This document shows, one piece after another, positions 34,526 to 43,392 of a DNA stretch of 64,000 nucleotides (positions are counted from its first letter, which is position 1; each line of letters begins with the position of its first letter). The notes under the pieces were generated by a model that saw only the letters and a program-made list of their open reading frames with translations, had not been told where the DNA came from and searched no databases. The stretch comes from Mycolicibacterium sp. P1-5 (GTDB lineage: Bacteria; Actinomycetota; Actinomycetes; Mycobacteriales; Mycobacteriaceae): the NCBI RefSeq assembly GCF_008329565.1, contig NZ_NPKT01000016.1, positions 1 to 64,000 on the forward strand, in the 5' to 3' direction. The position numbers and the translations under genes were made by a program.

Positions 34526-35416
34526 TTATTTGATCGCTGCCGCAACATCTCCCGACATCGCGGCCAGCTGCGCGGCCCAGTTGCCCCAGTCGTGATTGCC
34601 GCCGGCGGGGAAGTCGAAGTGGCCGTTGTGCCCACCCACCGACCGGTAGTGCGCGTAGAAGGTGCGGTTGCTGCCCTGGGCCTGGTCGCAATAGCCGATC
34701 ATGGCCGGCACGTCGCTACACGTCAGGGTTTGCGGGCTGAAGACCCACAGCCGGGTGTTGTTGTCGACGAGGAGTTGCACATGCACCTCCGGGTCATGCC
34801 ACTTCCACCGGCCCAGCTGCGCCGCACCCCACATGGCCTGGGTGTTCACACCGCCGAACTCGTTCATACCGGCGGTGATCGCACCGTTGAGGAACGTGTT
34901 CGACGGAGTCAGGAAGCCCGACATCGATCCGGCGTAGCGGTAGCGGTCCGGATGGAATGTCGCCTCCATCAACGCACCGGTACCACCCTGGGAGGCACCG
35001 ACGATCGCGTGCCCGCCGGGCGCCAGGCCTTTGTTGGCCGCCAGCCAGCTGGGCAACTCGTCGGACAGGAACGTCTCCCACTGCCGGGTGCCGTCGGCCT
35101 CCCAGTTCGTGTACAGGGTGAACGCACCACTGGCGGGCGCCACCACCGAGACGCCCTTACCGGCGAGGGTGTTCATCGCGTTGCCTGCGGTGACCCAGTT
35201 GCTGACGCCCTCGCCGGCGTTGAACGCATCCAGCAGGACGACGGCGTGCGGGCCGCCGCCCATGAAGGCCACCGGGATGTCGCGGCCCATGGCCGGCGAC
35301 GGCACCATCAGATACTCGACGTCGGCGGCATGGCCGGCAGGCGCCGTGGCGCCCCACAGGCCGAGCGCCAGAACTGCGGCGCACACTCCCCGAAACAGGC
35401 CCGACAGACTCTTCAT
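34526..35416 (-). CDS. fbpD: MPT51/FbpD-like antigen 85 family protein with Ser and His of the triad present
   Basis: A 296-residue secreted alpha/beta hydrolase closest to MPT51 (shared SNWVTAGNAMNTLAGKG, GRWKWHDP, RSVGGHNGHFDFPA). Signal peptide to about residue 30 (AGHA). M. tuberculosis MPT51 lacks the antigen 85 catalytic triad (GAAQGG and GDNGW). Here the motifs are GASQGG with Ser142 (34991-34993) and GGNHDW with His275. The Glu position aligns with Cys243, next to Asp244. Cys233 and Cys243 may form a disulfide. It may therefore be a functional esterase or mycolyltransferase, or a fibronectin/carbohydrate-binding protein like MPT51. The ATG at 35416 is preceded by GAGGTG. It lies downstream of fbpA on the same strand. 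Confidence 0.9.
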   Translation of the reverse strand: MKSLSGLFRGVCAAVLALGLWGATAPAGHAADVEYLMVPSPAMGRDIPVAFMGGGPHAVVLLDAFNAGEGVSNWVTAGNAMNTLAGKGVSVVAPASGAFTLYTNWEADGTRQWETFLSDELPSWLAANKGLAPGGHAIVGASQGGTGALMEATFHPDRYRYAGSMSGFLTPSNTFLNGAITAGMNEFGGVNTQAMWGAAQLGRWKWHDPEVHVQLLVDNNTRLWVFSPQTLTCSDVPAMIGYCDQAQGSNRTFYAHYRSVGGHNGHFDFPAGGNHDWGNWAAQLAAMSGDVAAAIK

Positions 35417-35507
35417 GGTCACCTCAATGTCGACTCGTCGCTTGTAATCGCCCCGCCCCACCTGCTCATGAGTGAATCACACCGCTCAGTCGGTTGGTTC
35501 GGATACG

Positions 35508-35541
35508 CCAACGGCGACGACCCGAAGGTCGCCGCCGTTGG
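35508..35541 (-). terminator. 15-bp stem, 4-nt loop hairpin after fbpA
   Basis: CCAACGGCGACGACC (35508-35522) and GGTCGCCGCCGTTGG (35527-35541) pair at 14 of 15 positions around the loop CGAA. It begins 22 nt beyond the fbpA stop on the minus strand and lies 92 nt before fbpD. It is the most stable-looking hairpin in the window and should at least attenuate read-through into fbpD. Confidence 0.75.
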
Positions 35542-35562
35542 TGGGTTGTCCGCTTCGAACGA

Positions 35563-36570
35563 TCAGGCGGTCGGCGTGGCGCCGAGCACGCGCTGGATGT
35601 CGGGCTTCATCTGCTGCAGCTGCTGACCCCAGTAGTTCCACTGGTGGGTGCCGTTGGCGGGGAAGTTGAACACCCCGTTGCTGCCACCCTTGGCCAGATA
35701 GGTGTCGCGGAACGTCTTGTTGGTCCGCAGCGTGAAGCCTTCGAGGAACTTCGCGTTGAACAGGTTGCCAGTACTGGTGCCGGCGTCCAGGTCGGACGGC
35801 TTGCCGTCACCGCAGTAGATCCAGATGCGGGTGTTGTTGTCGATCAGCTGCTGGATGTTGACCATCGGGTCGTTGCGCTTCCAGGCGCTGCTCGGGTCTT
35901 CGGTCGGGCCCCACATGTCGTTGGCCTTGTAGCCACCGGCGTCACCCATCGACATGTTCACCAGCATCGGCCACCAGCCCTCGGAGAGGTTGAGGAAGCC
36001 GGACAAGGCACCGGCGTAGGGGAACTGCTGAGGGTGGTAGATCGCCAGGGTCAGCGCGGCCGAGCCGGCCATCGACAGACCGACTGCCGCGCTGCCGGTC
36101 GGCTTGACCTGCTTGTTGGCGGCCAGGTACGCGGGCAGCTCCTGAGTCAGGAACGTCTCCCACTTGTAGGTGCTGCAGCCGGCCTTGCCACACGCCGGCT
36201 TGTACCAATCCGAGTAGAAGCTGGACTGGCCACCGACGGGCATGATCACCGACAGGCCGGAGTTGTAGTACCACTCGAACGCCGGGGTGTTGATGTCCCA
36301 GCCGTTGAAGTCATCCTGGGCACGCAGACCGTCGAGCAGATAGACCGCCGGCGAGTTCGGGCCGCCACTCTGGAACTGGATCTTGATGTCGCGTCCCATG
36401 CCGGCGGACGGCACCTCGAGGTACTCGACCGGAAGGCCGGGCTTGGAGAAAGCTCCCGCCGTTGCGGAGGTGCCGACGACGCCGATCAGGCCGGGCAGCA
36501 CGGCAGCCGCCGCCGCGGCGACCGTCAGCCGGCGCAGCCAAACGCCGCGCAACTTCTCAACGAACTTCAT
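35563..36570 (-). CDS. fbpA: antigen 85 mycolyltransferase (FbpA-like)
   Basis: A 335-residue secreted mycolyltransferase that transfers mycolate between trehalose monomycolates or onto arabinogalactan. The N-terminus has an RR pair before a hydrophobic stretch (residues 13-36) with cleavage near SATAGA. The mature protein starts FSKPGLPVEYLEVPS. The catalytic residues are Ser166 (VGLSMAGSAAL), Glu277 (KFLEGFTL) and His309 (NGTHQW). The fibronectin-binding segment and the Cys127-Cys132 pair (KPACGKAGCSTYKWET) are conserved. The ATG at 36570 with AAGGA upstream is preferred over a frame reaching 36639. Distinguishing Ag85A from Ag85B/C by sequence alone is uncertain; the symbol follows its position next to fbpD and aftB. 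Confidence 0.93.
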   Translation of the reverse strand: MKFVEKLRGVWLRRLTVAAAAAAVLPGLIGVVGTSATAGAFSKPGLPVEYLEVPSAGMGRDIKIQFQSGGPNSPAVYLLDGLRAQDDFNGWDINTPAFEWYYNSGLSVIMPVGGQSSFYSDWYKPACGKAGCSTYKWETFLTQELPAYLAANKQVKPTGSAAVGLSMAGSAALTLAIYHPQQFPYAGALSGFLNLSEGWWPMLVNMSMGDAGGYKANDMWGPTEDPSSAWKRNDPMVNIQQLIDNNTRIWIYCGDGKPSDLDAGTSTGNLFNAKFLEGFTLRTNKTFRDTYLAKGGSNGVFNFPANGTHQWNYWGQQLQQMKPDIQRVLGATPTA

Positions 36571-36686
36571 GTATTTCCATCCTTTTTCGGGGGCCGCACC
36601 GCATGCGATCCACGCAGCCGTGCCCTGGTAGTCAACCACAGGTGTCGTGATCGTTCCTCTTCAGAGATTTTGTCGTGACCGCCCTC

Positions 36687-37640
36687 TCACCGGTTGAGGG
36701 TGGCGATGAGGTCGGGTTTCAGTGCCACGAGTTGGGCTCCCCAATACGGCCATGAATGGTTGCCTGAAGAGGGAAAGTCGAACGTCGCGCTGGCGCCGCC
36801 GGCTGCGGTATATGCGGCCTGAAAATCCTTGTTGCTCTTGATCGCCATCGACTCCAGGCTGGTGGCGCTCAACGCTGCACCTGCGTCGGCGCCGACATCG
36901 AGATCGGTCTGTCCTCCCGGCGCGCAGTAGATCCAGAGCCGGGTGCCGTTGTGGGCAATGGTGGCGGCCTGCAGCACCGGGTCGTTGCGCTTCCACGCCG
37001 GATCCCAGGGCGCACCCCACATGTTGTCGACGTTGTAGCCGCCGGCGTCGAGCATGGCCACCCGAATGGCTTGCTGCATCAACAGTGCCGATGGATTGAG
37101 GAAGCCTGACAGCGAGGCCGCGTAGACGAACTGTTGGGGATGGTAAGCCGACAAGATCAGTGCGGCGCCGCCGGACATCGACAGGCCGACAACGGCATTG
37201 CCGGTCGAGGAGACCCGCTTGTTGGCGGCCAGCCACTGCGGCAGCTCGCTGGTGAGGAACGTCTCCCACTTGTAGGTGTAGGTCTGCTTGTTGAAGCTCG
37301 ACGGCGAGTACCAGTCCGAGTAGAAGCTGGACTGACCGCCGACCGGCATCACCACCGAGACGCCCGAGTTGTAGAACCACTCGAAGGCCGGCGTGTTGAT
37401 GTCCCAGCCGCTGTAGTCGTCCTGAGCACGCAGACCATCGAGCAGGTAGACGGCTTTAGGCCCCGAGCCCTGGAACTCGACGCGGATGTTGCGGCCCATC
37501 GACGGCGAGTACACATCGAGGTACTCCACCGGAAGGCCTTCTCTGGAGAAGGCTTTGGCGTGCGGAACCACACCGAGGACCATCGCAAGTGCGGTCATCA
37601 GCAGGACGGCGGTGAGGGAGGCTTTCACGGCACGAACCAT
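36687..37640 (-). CDS. third antigen 85 family mycolyltransferase, lacking the disulfide
   Basis: A 317-residue antigen 85 paralogue just upstream of fbpA. Signal peptide to about residue 30 (HAKA), then FSREGLPVEYLDVYSPSMGR. The triad is complete: Ser154 (VGLSMSGGAAL), Glu263 (SLESMAIKSN) and His295 (SGNHSWPYW). The loop that holds the Cys-Cys pair in other antigen 85 proteins reads SPSSFNKQTYTYKWE and has no Cys. In Ag85C, which also lacks the disulfide, this affects the loop near the active site. M. smegmatis is known to have a similar extra gene at this position. It has a separate 116-nt gap before fbpA and no strong ribosome-binding site. Confidence 0.9.
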   Translation of the reverse strand: MVRAVKASLTAVLLMTALAMVLGVVPHAKAFSREGLPVEYLDVYSPSMGRNIRVEFQGSGPKAVYLLDGLRAQDDYSGWDINTPAFEWFYNSGVSVVMPVGGQSSFYSDWYSPSSFNKQTYTYKWETFLTSELPQWLAANKRVSSTGNAVVGLSMSGGAALILSAYHPQQFVYAASLSGFLNPSALLMQQAIRVAMLDAGGYNVDNMWGAPWDPAWKRNDPVLQAATIAHNGTRLWIYCAPGGQTDLDVGADAGAALSATSLESMAIKSNKDFQAAYTAAGGASATFDFPSSGNHSWPYWGAQLVALKPDLIATLNR

Positions 37641-38041
37641 CGGTTGCTCAACTCATTCGTTCACGGCATGGCAGACCCGCTGTCGACACTGACATTGGTC
37701 TCGCCAAGCGCTCTCACACTTGACCTGTGTATCGCCGCAAACTGACCGCAGCGTTACCGGTTAGAGCCGGGCTGGCAAACAAAGGTACCGCGTCGCCGGG
37801 GAATCGTGAAACCCGCTGCACCGGCCCGGCGCCCCGTGGCAGTTGTGAGAGATACGCCACAGCCGCCGTCGGACTCCATCGACTCTCGCCCTGGCAGTCC
37901 GGTTGAGCTGCAAGAACTTTGGTCCATAGGGATTGACGTCGCAGTCAGCGGCCGCGATCGAGGCGGGCGCCACTATTTGCACTCAGCTCACTTTGGCACC
38001 AATGCACCCATAGAACTGACGCGGGGGTCAGCGGACGGCTG
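37641..38041. other. 401-nt intergenic region without a convincing gene
   Basis: This lies between aftB (stop at 38042) and the divergent-side start of the antigen 85 paralogue (37640), both minus strand, so it must contain the aftB 3' end and the promoter of the fbp genes. Two small open frames (37761-37982 minus, 37806-38072 plus) have no family likeness or ribosome-binding site and are not called. A weak 7-bp inverted repeat (CGCCGGG 37794-37800, CCCGGCG 37825-37831) is the only structure seen. Base composition is slightly lower in GC than the flanking genes. Confidence 0.6.
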
Positions 38042-40018
38042 TCAGGGACCCGTGGCCGGTAAGCCGGTGTAGGGGACGCCCTTCAACGGCGGCTCCGCAA
38101 GGTTGCAGCGCTGCAGTTCGTACTGCGGCACGCGATCGATGCGGTACCGGGTGAGATCGAGCGCGTGCAACACATTCGACATGAAACGCCGGATGCCCAG
38201 TGGGGCGCGGATCGAATTCAGCATCGCGTCTGTCTGGGGGCAGCCCAGGGCCACCTGCGCCTCGGCGATCCAGCCCTCGTCGAGATACGGCGGGATATAC
38301 GGACGCTCCTTGAGCCAGGGCCCCTCGGCCACCGCCCAGTCCGGGAAGAGGTTCTTGTCATGTCCGATCCGGCCGTCTTGCAGCCGCGCGGTATGGGCTG
38401 CAATCGGGTTCGCCAGACCGATCTGGTCGATCACTCTGACGTCGAGGCCGACGTTCATTCCGAGCATCCCGAGATTAGTGAAAAAGACTGTGTGCGGAGC
38501 TATTTGGCGACGCCAGGTGTCCATCGAGACACCGGGCGGCGGCGGTGGCGGCGGATAGGCCGGCACCACGTCCCACACGTCGTAGTTTCCAGCCGGCAGC
38601 AGCAGCGCACCGTCGGGAGTGTTGTTGATCGCGGTCAGCACCGCGCGCATCCGCGGGTAGTCCAGGTAGTCCGCCGCGGTCAGCGGATGCGCGTGACCGG
38701 TGGCCTGCGAGTAGAACCGCCGCTCATCGACGATCCCCGAATAGGTGACCCGGGTGGCGTCGGCGCCCATACCCGGTGAGTTCGCGGCCCACAGCGACCA
38801 GCCGACCACCCCCAGCCACAGTGCCACCGTCGCGCCGGCCAGCACGGTGGCGCGCTCACGGGAGAACCTGACCGTGTCGGGCAACACAACGGGAATCAGG
38901 GCGACCGGGGTCAGGAGGCAGAACACCGGCGTCAGCAACACCCGGCCGTGCATGAAATCGCCGCCCTGACGGATCCAGTACAGGGCCTGCACCAGGCCGC
39001 TGACGAGCATGAAAACTACGACCGCAGTGGGGCTTTGGATGCGCCGAGCCAGCCCTCGGTCATTGCGGGATGGATCCGACGCGTCGGCGCCGGATCGGCG
39101 CGCCGCCACCACCACCGCGCCGAGCGCGATCACCAGCAGGGCAGCCAGCCACAGCGCGTAGGGCTGGGTGAAGTTGGCCAGATAGATCATGCCTTGGCCC
39201 CACTTGTCCCCGGACGCATCCTTTGCGAGCGCCGTCTGCGGGAAAAGCAGTCCGTAGTAACCCATTCGGAAGATCTGATAACCAACCGGGAACAGGCCAC
39301 CGGCGACGAGGATCAGCAATCGGGTGATCCAGCCGTGGGCGGCGACGAGCATCATCACCAGCGCCAGTCCGCCGATCAGCGCGAGCTCGGGCCGGACCAG
39401 CACGCTCAAGCCGGCGACGAAGGCCAGCGCCGCGATGAAGACCGGACCGCGGGGGCGTTGCAACCGCGGCGCCTGCGCCCAGACGACCATCATCCACCAC
39501 AGCAGGCCGATCCAGGCCAGCACCAAGCCGTTCTCCAGACCCGAGGTGGCGAAGTCACGCGCGGGCGGAATCGCGATGTAAACGAGCGCGCCGGCGGGCA
39601 GTAGCAGCACCCGGCGACCCTGCAGACCCGGCGCGAACAACCGTGCAGTACCCAGCATTACGAGCACCACGCCGGCCACCGACAAGCTCAGCGCGAGCGC
39701 CAGCGCCACGTACTCAAGCTGTACCGGGCCGGCGATCAAGGCACCGACATAGTTCAGGTAGGTCCACAGCGTGGAGGTGTTCGACTCGACCCGCTCACCC
39801 GCGTTGAACACCGGCCCGTTGCCGGCCAGCAGGTTGCGCACCGTGCGCAGCACGATCAACCCGTCGTCGGCGATCCAGCGTCGCTGCCAAGCTCCCCACG
39901 TCCACAGCGCCGCGACCACTACAACGCTGAGCACGAGGCTGATACGCGCCGGCGAGCGAGACGCGGCCCCGTCCGGGACAGGGTCGGTCAGTTGGTCAAC
40001 TGAAGGCGATCGCTGCAC
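38042..40018 (-). CDS. aftB: terminal beta-(1->2)-arabinofuranosyltransferase AftB
   Basis: A 658-residue GT-C membrane enzyme (GT89; M. tuberculosis AftB is 627) that adds the terminal beta-arabinofuranose to arabinan, the site that receives mycolate. About ten helices fill residues 25-430. The catalytic periplasmic loop begins RRWIADDGLIVLRTVRNLL (Asp51-Asp52), followed by FNAGERVESNTSTLWTY. The periplasmic C-terminal domain contains a Pro-rich hinge, AYPPPPPPPGV, and ends in a Cys-containing tail (RCNLAEPPLKG). The ATG at 40018 lies 23 nt inside the ubiA frame, so the genes overlap. The order ubiA then aftB is the same as M. tuberculosis Rv3806c-Rv3805c. Confidence 0.96.
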   Translation of the reverse strand: MQRSPSVDQLTDPVPDGAASRSPARISLVLSVVVVAALWTWGAWQRRWIADDGLIVLRTVRNLLAGNGPVFNAGERVESNTSTLWTYLNYVGALIAGPVQLEYVALALALSLSVAGVVLVMLGTARLFAPGLQGRRVLLLPAGALVYIAIPPARDFATSGLENGLVLAWIGLLWWMMVVWAQAPRLQRPRGPVFIAALAFVAGLSVLVRPELALIGGLALVMMLVAAHGWITRLLILVAGGLFPVGYQIFRMGYYGLLFPQTALAKDASGDKWGQGMIYLANFTQPYALWLAALLVIALGAVVVAARRSGADASDPSRNDRGLARRIQSPTAVVVFMLVSGLVQALYWIRQGGDFMHGRVLLTPVFCLLTPVALIPVVLPDTVRFSRERATVLAGATVALWLGVVGWSLWAANSPGMGADATRVTYSGIVDERRFYSQATGHAHPLTAADYLDYPRMRAVLTAINNTPDGALLLPAGNYDVWDVVPAYPPPPPPPGVSMDTWRRQIAPHTVFFTNLGMLGMNVGLDVRVIDQIGLANPIAAHTARLQDGRIGHDKNLFPDWAVAEGPWLKERPYIPPYLDEGWIAEAQVALGCPQTDAMLNSIRAPLGIRRFMSNVLHALDLTRYRIDRVPQYELQRCNLAEPPLKGVPYTGLPATGP

Positions 40019-40910
40019 CGATGGTCCCGATCCACGCCAGCAACAGCAGTTGCAGCACCCGATCCTTCAGCGCGATGTCCTCTGGTTCACCGGCAAGTCC
40101 ACCGTCGACATCCACGGCGTAGCGCAGGATCGCGATGGTGATGGGAATGATCGTGACCGCGTACCACGACGCGTTGGCCCCGTCCCGCTCGAACGCCCAC
40201 AGGCTGTAGCAGACCACCATCGCGGTGGCCGCCACCGTCCAGACGAACCGGAGATAAGAGGCCGTGTAGCTCTCGAGCGACTTGCGGATCTTGGCGCCGG
40301 TGCGTTCGGCGAGTTGCAGTTCGGCGTAACGCTTTCCGGCCACCATGAACAGCGAGCCGAATGTCATCACCAGCAGGAACCACTGTGACAGCGGGATGCC
40401 GGCCGCTGCGCCACCGGCGATGGCCCGGATCAAGTACGCCGACGACACGATGCAGATATCCAGTACCGCTTGATGTTTGAGTCCGAAGCAGTAGGCGAGT
40501 TGCATAGCGATGTACACAGCGATCACGATGAGGAGATTCACCGAGGCCAGCAGTGACAGCGCGAGCGCACCGATACCGAGCACGACCGCCACGGTGTAGG
40601 CCAGCCACTCGGGGACCACGCCCGCGGCGATGGGCCGGAACCGTTTGGTCGGATGCTGGCGGTCCGCCTCGACGTCACGCGAGTCGTTGACCAGATAGAT
40701 GCACGAGGCGGCGAGCGAGAAAGAGGCGAACGCGATCAGGATCTTGATCGCGATCTGGTCGTAGTCGTAATTGATATCGCCGCCGAGTGCCGCGATCGGT
40801 GCGAGCAACACCAGCAGGTTCTTGACCCACTGGCGCGGGCGGATCGCCTTGATGATCCCGGTGAACACATTGCTCGGCGGCGCGATGCCCGGCGCCGCTT
40901 CGTCACTCAT
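39996..40910 (-). CDS. ubiA: decaprenyl-phosphate phosphoribosyltransferase UbiA
   Basis: A 304-residue UbiA-superfamily enzyme (Rv3806c) that couples phosphoribosyl pyrophosphate to decaprenyl phosphate, the first committed step to the arabinan donor. Nine helices are predicted. The Asp-rich site 1 is LVNDSRDVEADRQHPTKRF, and the second Asp-containing loop is near FVWTVAATAMVVCYS with later VDVDGG. The N-terminus IKAIRPRQWVKNLLVLL matches the family. It sits six bases after the PAP2 gene stop and overlaps aftB by 23 nt, forming a tight biosynthetic cassette. Mutations in this gene raise ethambutol resistance in M. tuberculosis. Confidence 0.96.
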   Translation of the reverse strand: MSDEAAPGIAPPSNVFTGIIKAIRPRQWVKNLLVLLAPIAALGGDINYDYDQIAIKILIAFASFSLAASCIYLVNDSRDVEADRQHPTKRFRPIAAGVVPEWLAYTVAVVLGIGALALSLLASVNLLIVIAVYIAMQLAYCFGLKHQAVLDICIVSSAYLIRAIAGGAAAGIPLSQWFLLVMTFGSLFMVAGKRYAELQLAERTGAKIRKSLESYTASYLRFVWTVAATAMVVCYSLWAFERDGANASWYAVTIIPITIAILRYAVDVDGGLAGEPEDIALKDRVLQLLLLAWIGTIGAAIAFS

Positions 40911-40916
40911 GGTCGC

Positions 40917-41459
40917 TCACTTCCGCTTTCCCTTCTGCGGTGAGGCGAAACAACCGGCCGTCTTGGCAACAACGGTGCCGACCGCCGCCCCGGCCAGGAC
41001 GTCAGTCGGGTAGTGCACGCCGAGCACCAGCCGCGATAGGGCCATCGCGGGCACCATCACAAGTGGCAGTCGTGAGCCGGTGGCCCGGGTCAGCAGCATA
41101 GCCGCGGCGGCGGTGGACGTGGCATGCGCTGAGGGAAAGCTGAGCGCGCTGGGCGTGCCGACGTTCACCGCGATCGCCGGGTGGTTCGGCCGGGCACGGC
41201 GCACCACCAGCTTGATCGCGATCGCGGCCGCATGCGCTGCGACGGCGCCGATGCCGACCAGGACCCAGTCGCGTCGCCGATTCGGCATGGCCAGCGCGCC
41301 CAAGACCGACACCGCAACCCAGCCCTGGGCGTGCTCACCGAAATGCGACATCGCCCGCGCCGCCTCGATTACTTGCGGCGTACCGAGCGTCGACTGCACG
41401 GCGACCAGCGCGGCGACCTCTCCGGTCGCCGGTGGCGCGACGGGTTCGACGTCAGGCAT
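40917..41459 (-). CDS. PAP2-family phosphatase (Rv3807c homologue)
   Basis: A 180-residue membrane phosphatase of the PAP2 family. The three signature motifs are visible: KLVVRRARPNHP, SFPSAHATSTAAA and SRLVLGVHYPTDVLAG. It is the proposed decaprenyl-phosphoryl-5-phosphoribose phosphatase, acting between UbiA and DprE1. Five or so helices follow a hydrophilic N-terminus. The ATG at 41459 begins MPDVEPVAP and overlaps the end of glfT2 by eight bases; a longer frame to 41621 has a Cys/Arg-rich unnatural start and is rejected. Whether this phosphatase is essential for the pathway is unresolved in the family, as other phosphatases can substitute. Confidence 0.9.
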   Translation of the reverse strand: MPDVEPVAPPATGEVAALVAVQSTLGTPQVIEAARAMSHFGEHAQGWVAVSVLGALAMPNRRRDWVLVGIGAVAAHAAAIAIKLVVRRARPNHPAIAVNVGTPSALSFPSAHATSTAAAAMLLTRATGSRLPLVMVPAMALSRLVLGVHYPTDVLAGAAVGTVVAKTAGCFASPQKGKRK

Positions 41460-43392
41460 GGGTGGAGGAGTTCTCGATGAGCACCGTTTCCCACTTCTCC
41501 TTGCTGGACAGCACCGGCAGCGCGTCTCGGTAAACCTTGCGCATGCGGCTGAACTTGCGGGCCAGGCGTATCTGCCGAGTTGTCGAAGCACGCAGCAGCG
41601 CAAACATTTTCGCGCGATCACGCTGCCGGTAGACCACGCCGCGGCCGTCGGCGGTGGTCACCGTGACACCGTCGACCCGCGACAGCGAGAACCACCGGGC
41701 GTCCTGGGTTGCGACATTGATCTGCGGCCGCTCGTGATGCACCGGGTCGTGCGGCCGGAGTTGGTGGGCCAGCCCGCGGGCGAGCCGCACCGCGATCGAC
41801 AGCGGATTGGTCGGGATGCTCACCTTCTTACGCCAGCGCTTGTCCGACGGAGTGGGCAGCGTGGTGGCACTGGGCAGCACGACCGCATCGGGGTACTGCG
41901 AGCGCAGCTGGCGTACCTCGGGCAACGCGGCCTCGAGTATCGAGAAGATGTGCTCCGGGCCGGCGAGAAAGTCTTCCATCGCCTTGTTTTGAATTGCGAC
42001 GGTCGAATACTCAAGGCAAAGAAGGTGTTTGAGGGTCGCCTTCATGTGGCTGGCGATCAGCCCCCGGACGTTGCCGTCCCAGTGCAGAGCAGCGACCACC
42101 AACCGGTTCCGCAGGTGGAAGTAAGCCTGCCAGTCGATGGCGTCGTCCTTATCACTCCACGCCATGTGCCAGATCGCCGCACCGGGCAGCGTGACGGTGG
42201 GATAACCGTGTTCACCGGCCCGCAGGCCGTAGTCGGCGTCGTCCCACTTGATGAACAGCGGCAGCGGCTGGCCGAGCTCCTCGGCGACCTGCCGCGGGAT
42301 CATGCACATCCACCAGCCGTTGTAGTCGACGTCGACCCTGCGGTGCAGCAGCTTGCTGCGGTATTCCTCTTCGTCGTTGAGGGGATACTTGGCGAAGTTG
42401 TGGTCGTATTCGGTGTTGACCGCGTTGGTCCACATGAAGTTCTGCGAGTCGACCATCTCACCCATCACGTGCAGGTGCGACGGCTCCTGCAGGTTGAGCA
42501 TCTGCCCGCCGACCAGCGTGGGCGTCTTGGCGAAGCGGTTGAGCGCCAACGCCCGCAGCACCGAGTCCGGCTCGATGCGGATGTCGTCGTCCATGAACAG
42601 GATCTGTTCGCAGTCGGTGTTCTTCAGCGCCTCGTACATCACCCGGCTGTAGCCACCCGAGCCACCGAGGTTGGGCTGGTCGTGGATGGACAGACGGTCA
42701 CCGAGCCGTTCGGCGGCCGCGGCAAAACCGGGATGATCCTTGGCCTTCGACGTCCCCTGGTCGGTGACGATGACCGCGCTGATCACGTTGTCCACCAAAG
42801 GATCCGAGGTCAACGCCGCGAGCGCGTTGACGCAGTCGGCGGGCCGGTTGAACGTGGGGATACCGACGGCGACGCTGGCCCGGCCCGGGGCAGGCACCGG
42901 CGCGTACCAGCCCGCGCTGTTCACGGTCGTCTTGCTGTCGGTGTTGATGTCGAACCAGATCCAGCCACCGTCTTCGAACGGGCCCAGGTCGATCTCGAAC
43001 TCAGCGGCCGTCGGCGTCGCCTCGTCCGGGCTGCTGATTTCGGTGCCGCCCACGGTGATTCGGGCGCCGGTCGACTTCGACCGGTAGACGTCGACGCGGG
43101 CCGATCCGGTGATATCGACGCGCAACACCACCGACTCGAGCGTTGACCAGCGCCGCCAATAGCTGGCCGGGAAAGCGTTGAAGTAGGTCGCGAACGACAC
43201 CTCGGATTCCGCGCCGATCTCGAGTGTGGTGCGGGTGGGTGCGTGCGCCCGCCGCGCGTTGGTGTCGGACTCTTCGATGTACAGCTTGCGGACGTCGAGC
43301 GGTTCGCCCGGGCGCGGGAGGATCACCCGCGCCAGGAGGCTGACGGCCTTGGTCTCGCCGGCCGCGATCGGGCCGGACGGAATTTCGCTCAT
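41452..43392 (-). CDS. glfT2: galactofuranosyltransferase GlfT2
   Basis: A 646-residue bifunctional polymerising GT2 enzyme (M. tuberculosis GlfT2 is 637) that builds the galactan chain with alternating beta-1,5 and beta-1,6 links from UDP-galactofuranose. N-terminal beta-sandwich (about 1-150), then the GT-A domain. The metal motif is FMDDDIRI (Asp268-270), the catalytic pair is WDDADYGL (Asp384-385), and His409 in IWHMAWSDKDD completes the metal site. The C-terminal helical domain mediates tetramerisation. The start overlaps the glf stop by four bases (ATGA) and the end overlaps the PAP2 gene, so translation along the cassette is coupled. Confidence 0.97.
   Translation of the reverse strand: MSEIPSGPIAAGETKAVSLLARVILPRPGEPLDVRKLYIEESDTNARRAHAPTRTTLEIGAESEVSFATYFNAFPASYWRRWSTLESVVLRVDITGSARVDVYRSKSTGARITVGGTEISSPDEATPTAAEFEIDLGPFEDGGWIWFDINTDSKTTVNSAGWYAPVPAPGRASVAVGIPTFNRPADCVNALAALTSDPLVDNVISAVIVTDQGTSKAKDHPGFAAAAERLGDRLSIHDQPNLGGSGGYSRVMYEALKNTDCEQILFMDDDIRIEPDSVLRALALNRFAKTPTLVGGQMLNLQEPSHLHVMGEMVDSQNFMWTNAVNTEYDHNFAKYPLNDEEEYRSKLLHRRVDVDYNGWWMCMIPRQVAEELGQPLPLFIKWDDADYGLRAGEHGYPTVTLPGAAIWHMAWSDKDDAIDWQAYFHLRNRLVVAALHWDGNVRGLIASHMKATLKHLLCLEYSTVAIQNKAMEDFLAGPEHIFSILEAALPEVRQLRSQYPDAVVLPSATTLPTPSDKRWRKKVSIPTNPLSIAVRLARGLAHQLRPHDPVHHERPQINVATQDARWFSLSRVDGVTVTTADGRGVVYRQRDRAKMFALLRASTTRQIRLARKFSRMRKVYRDALPVLSSKEKWETVLIENSSTHA

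Noticed and set aside
37761..38072. Two small open frames in the aftB-antigen 85 gap
   Set aside because: They overlap on opposite strands, lack ribosome-binding sites and resemble no known protein.
41080..43146. A 688-codon plus-strand frame opposite glfT2 and the PAP2 gene
   Set aside because: Antisense shadow of well-supported genes, with His/Arg/Val-rich translation and no domain.
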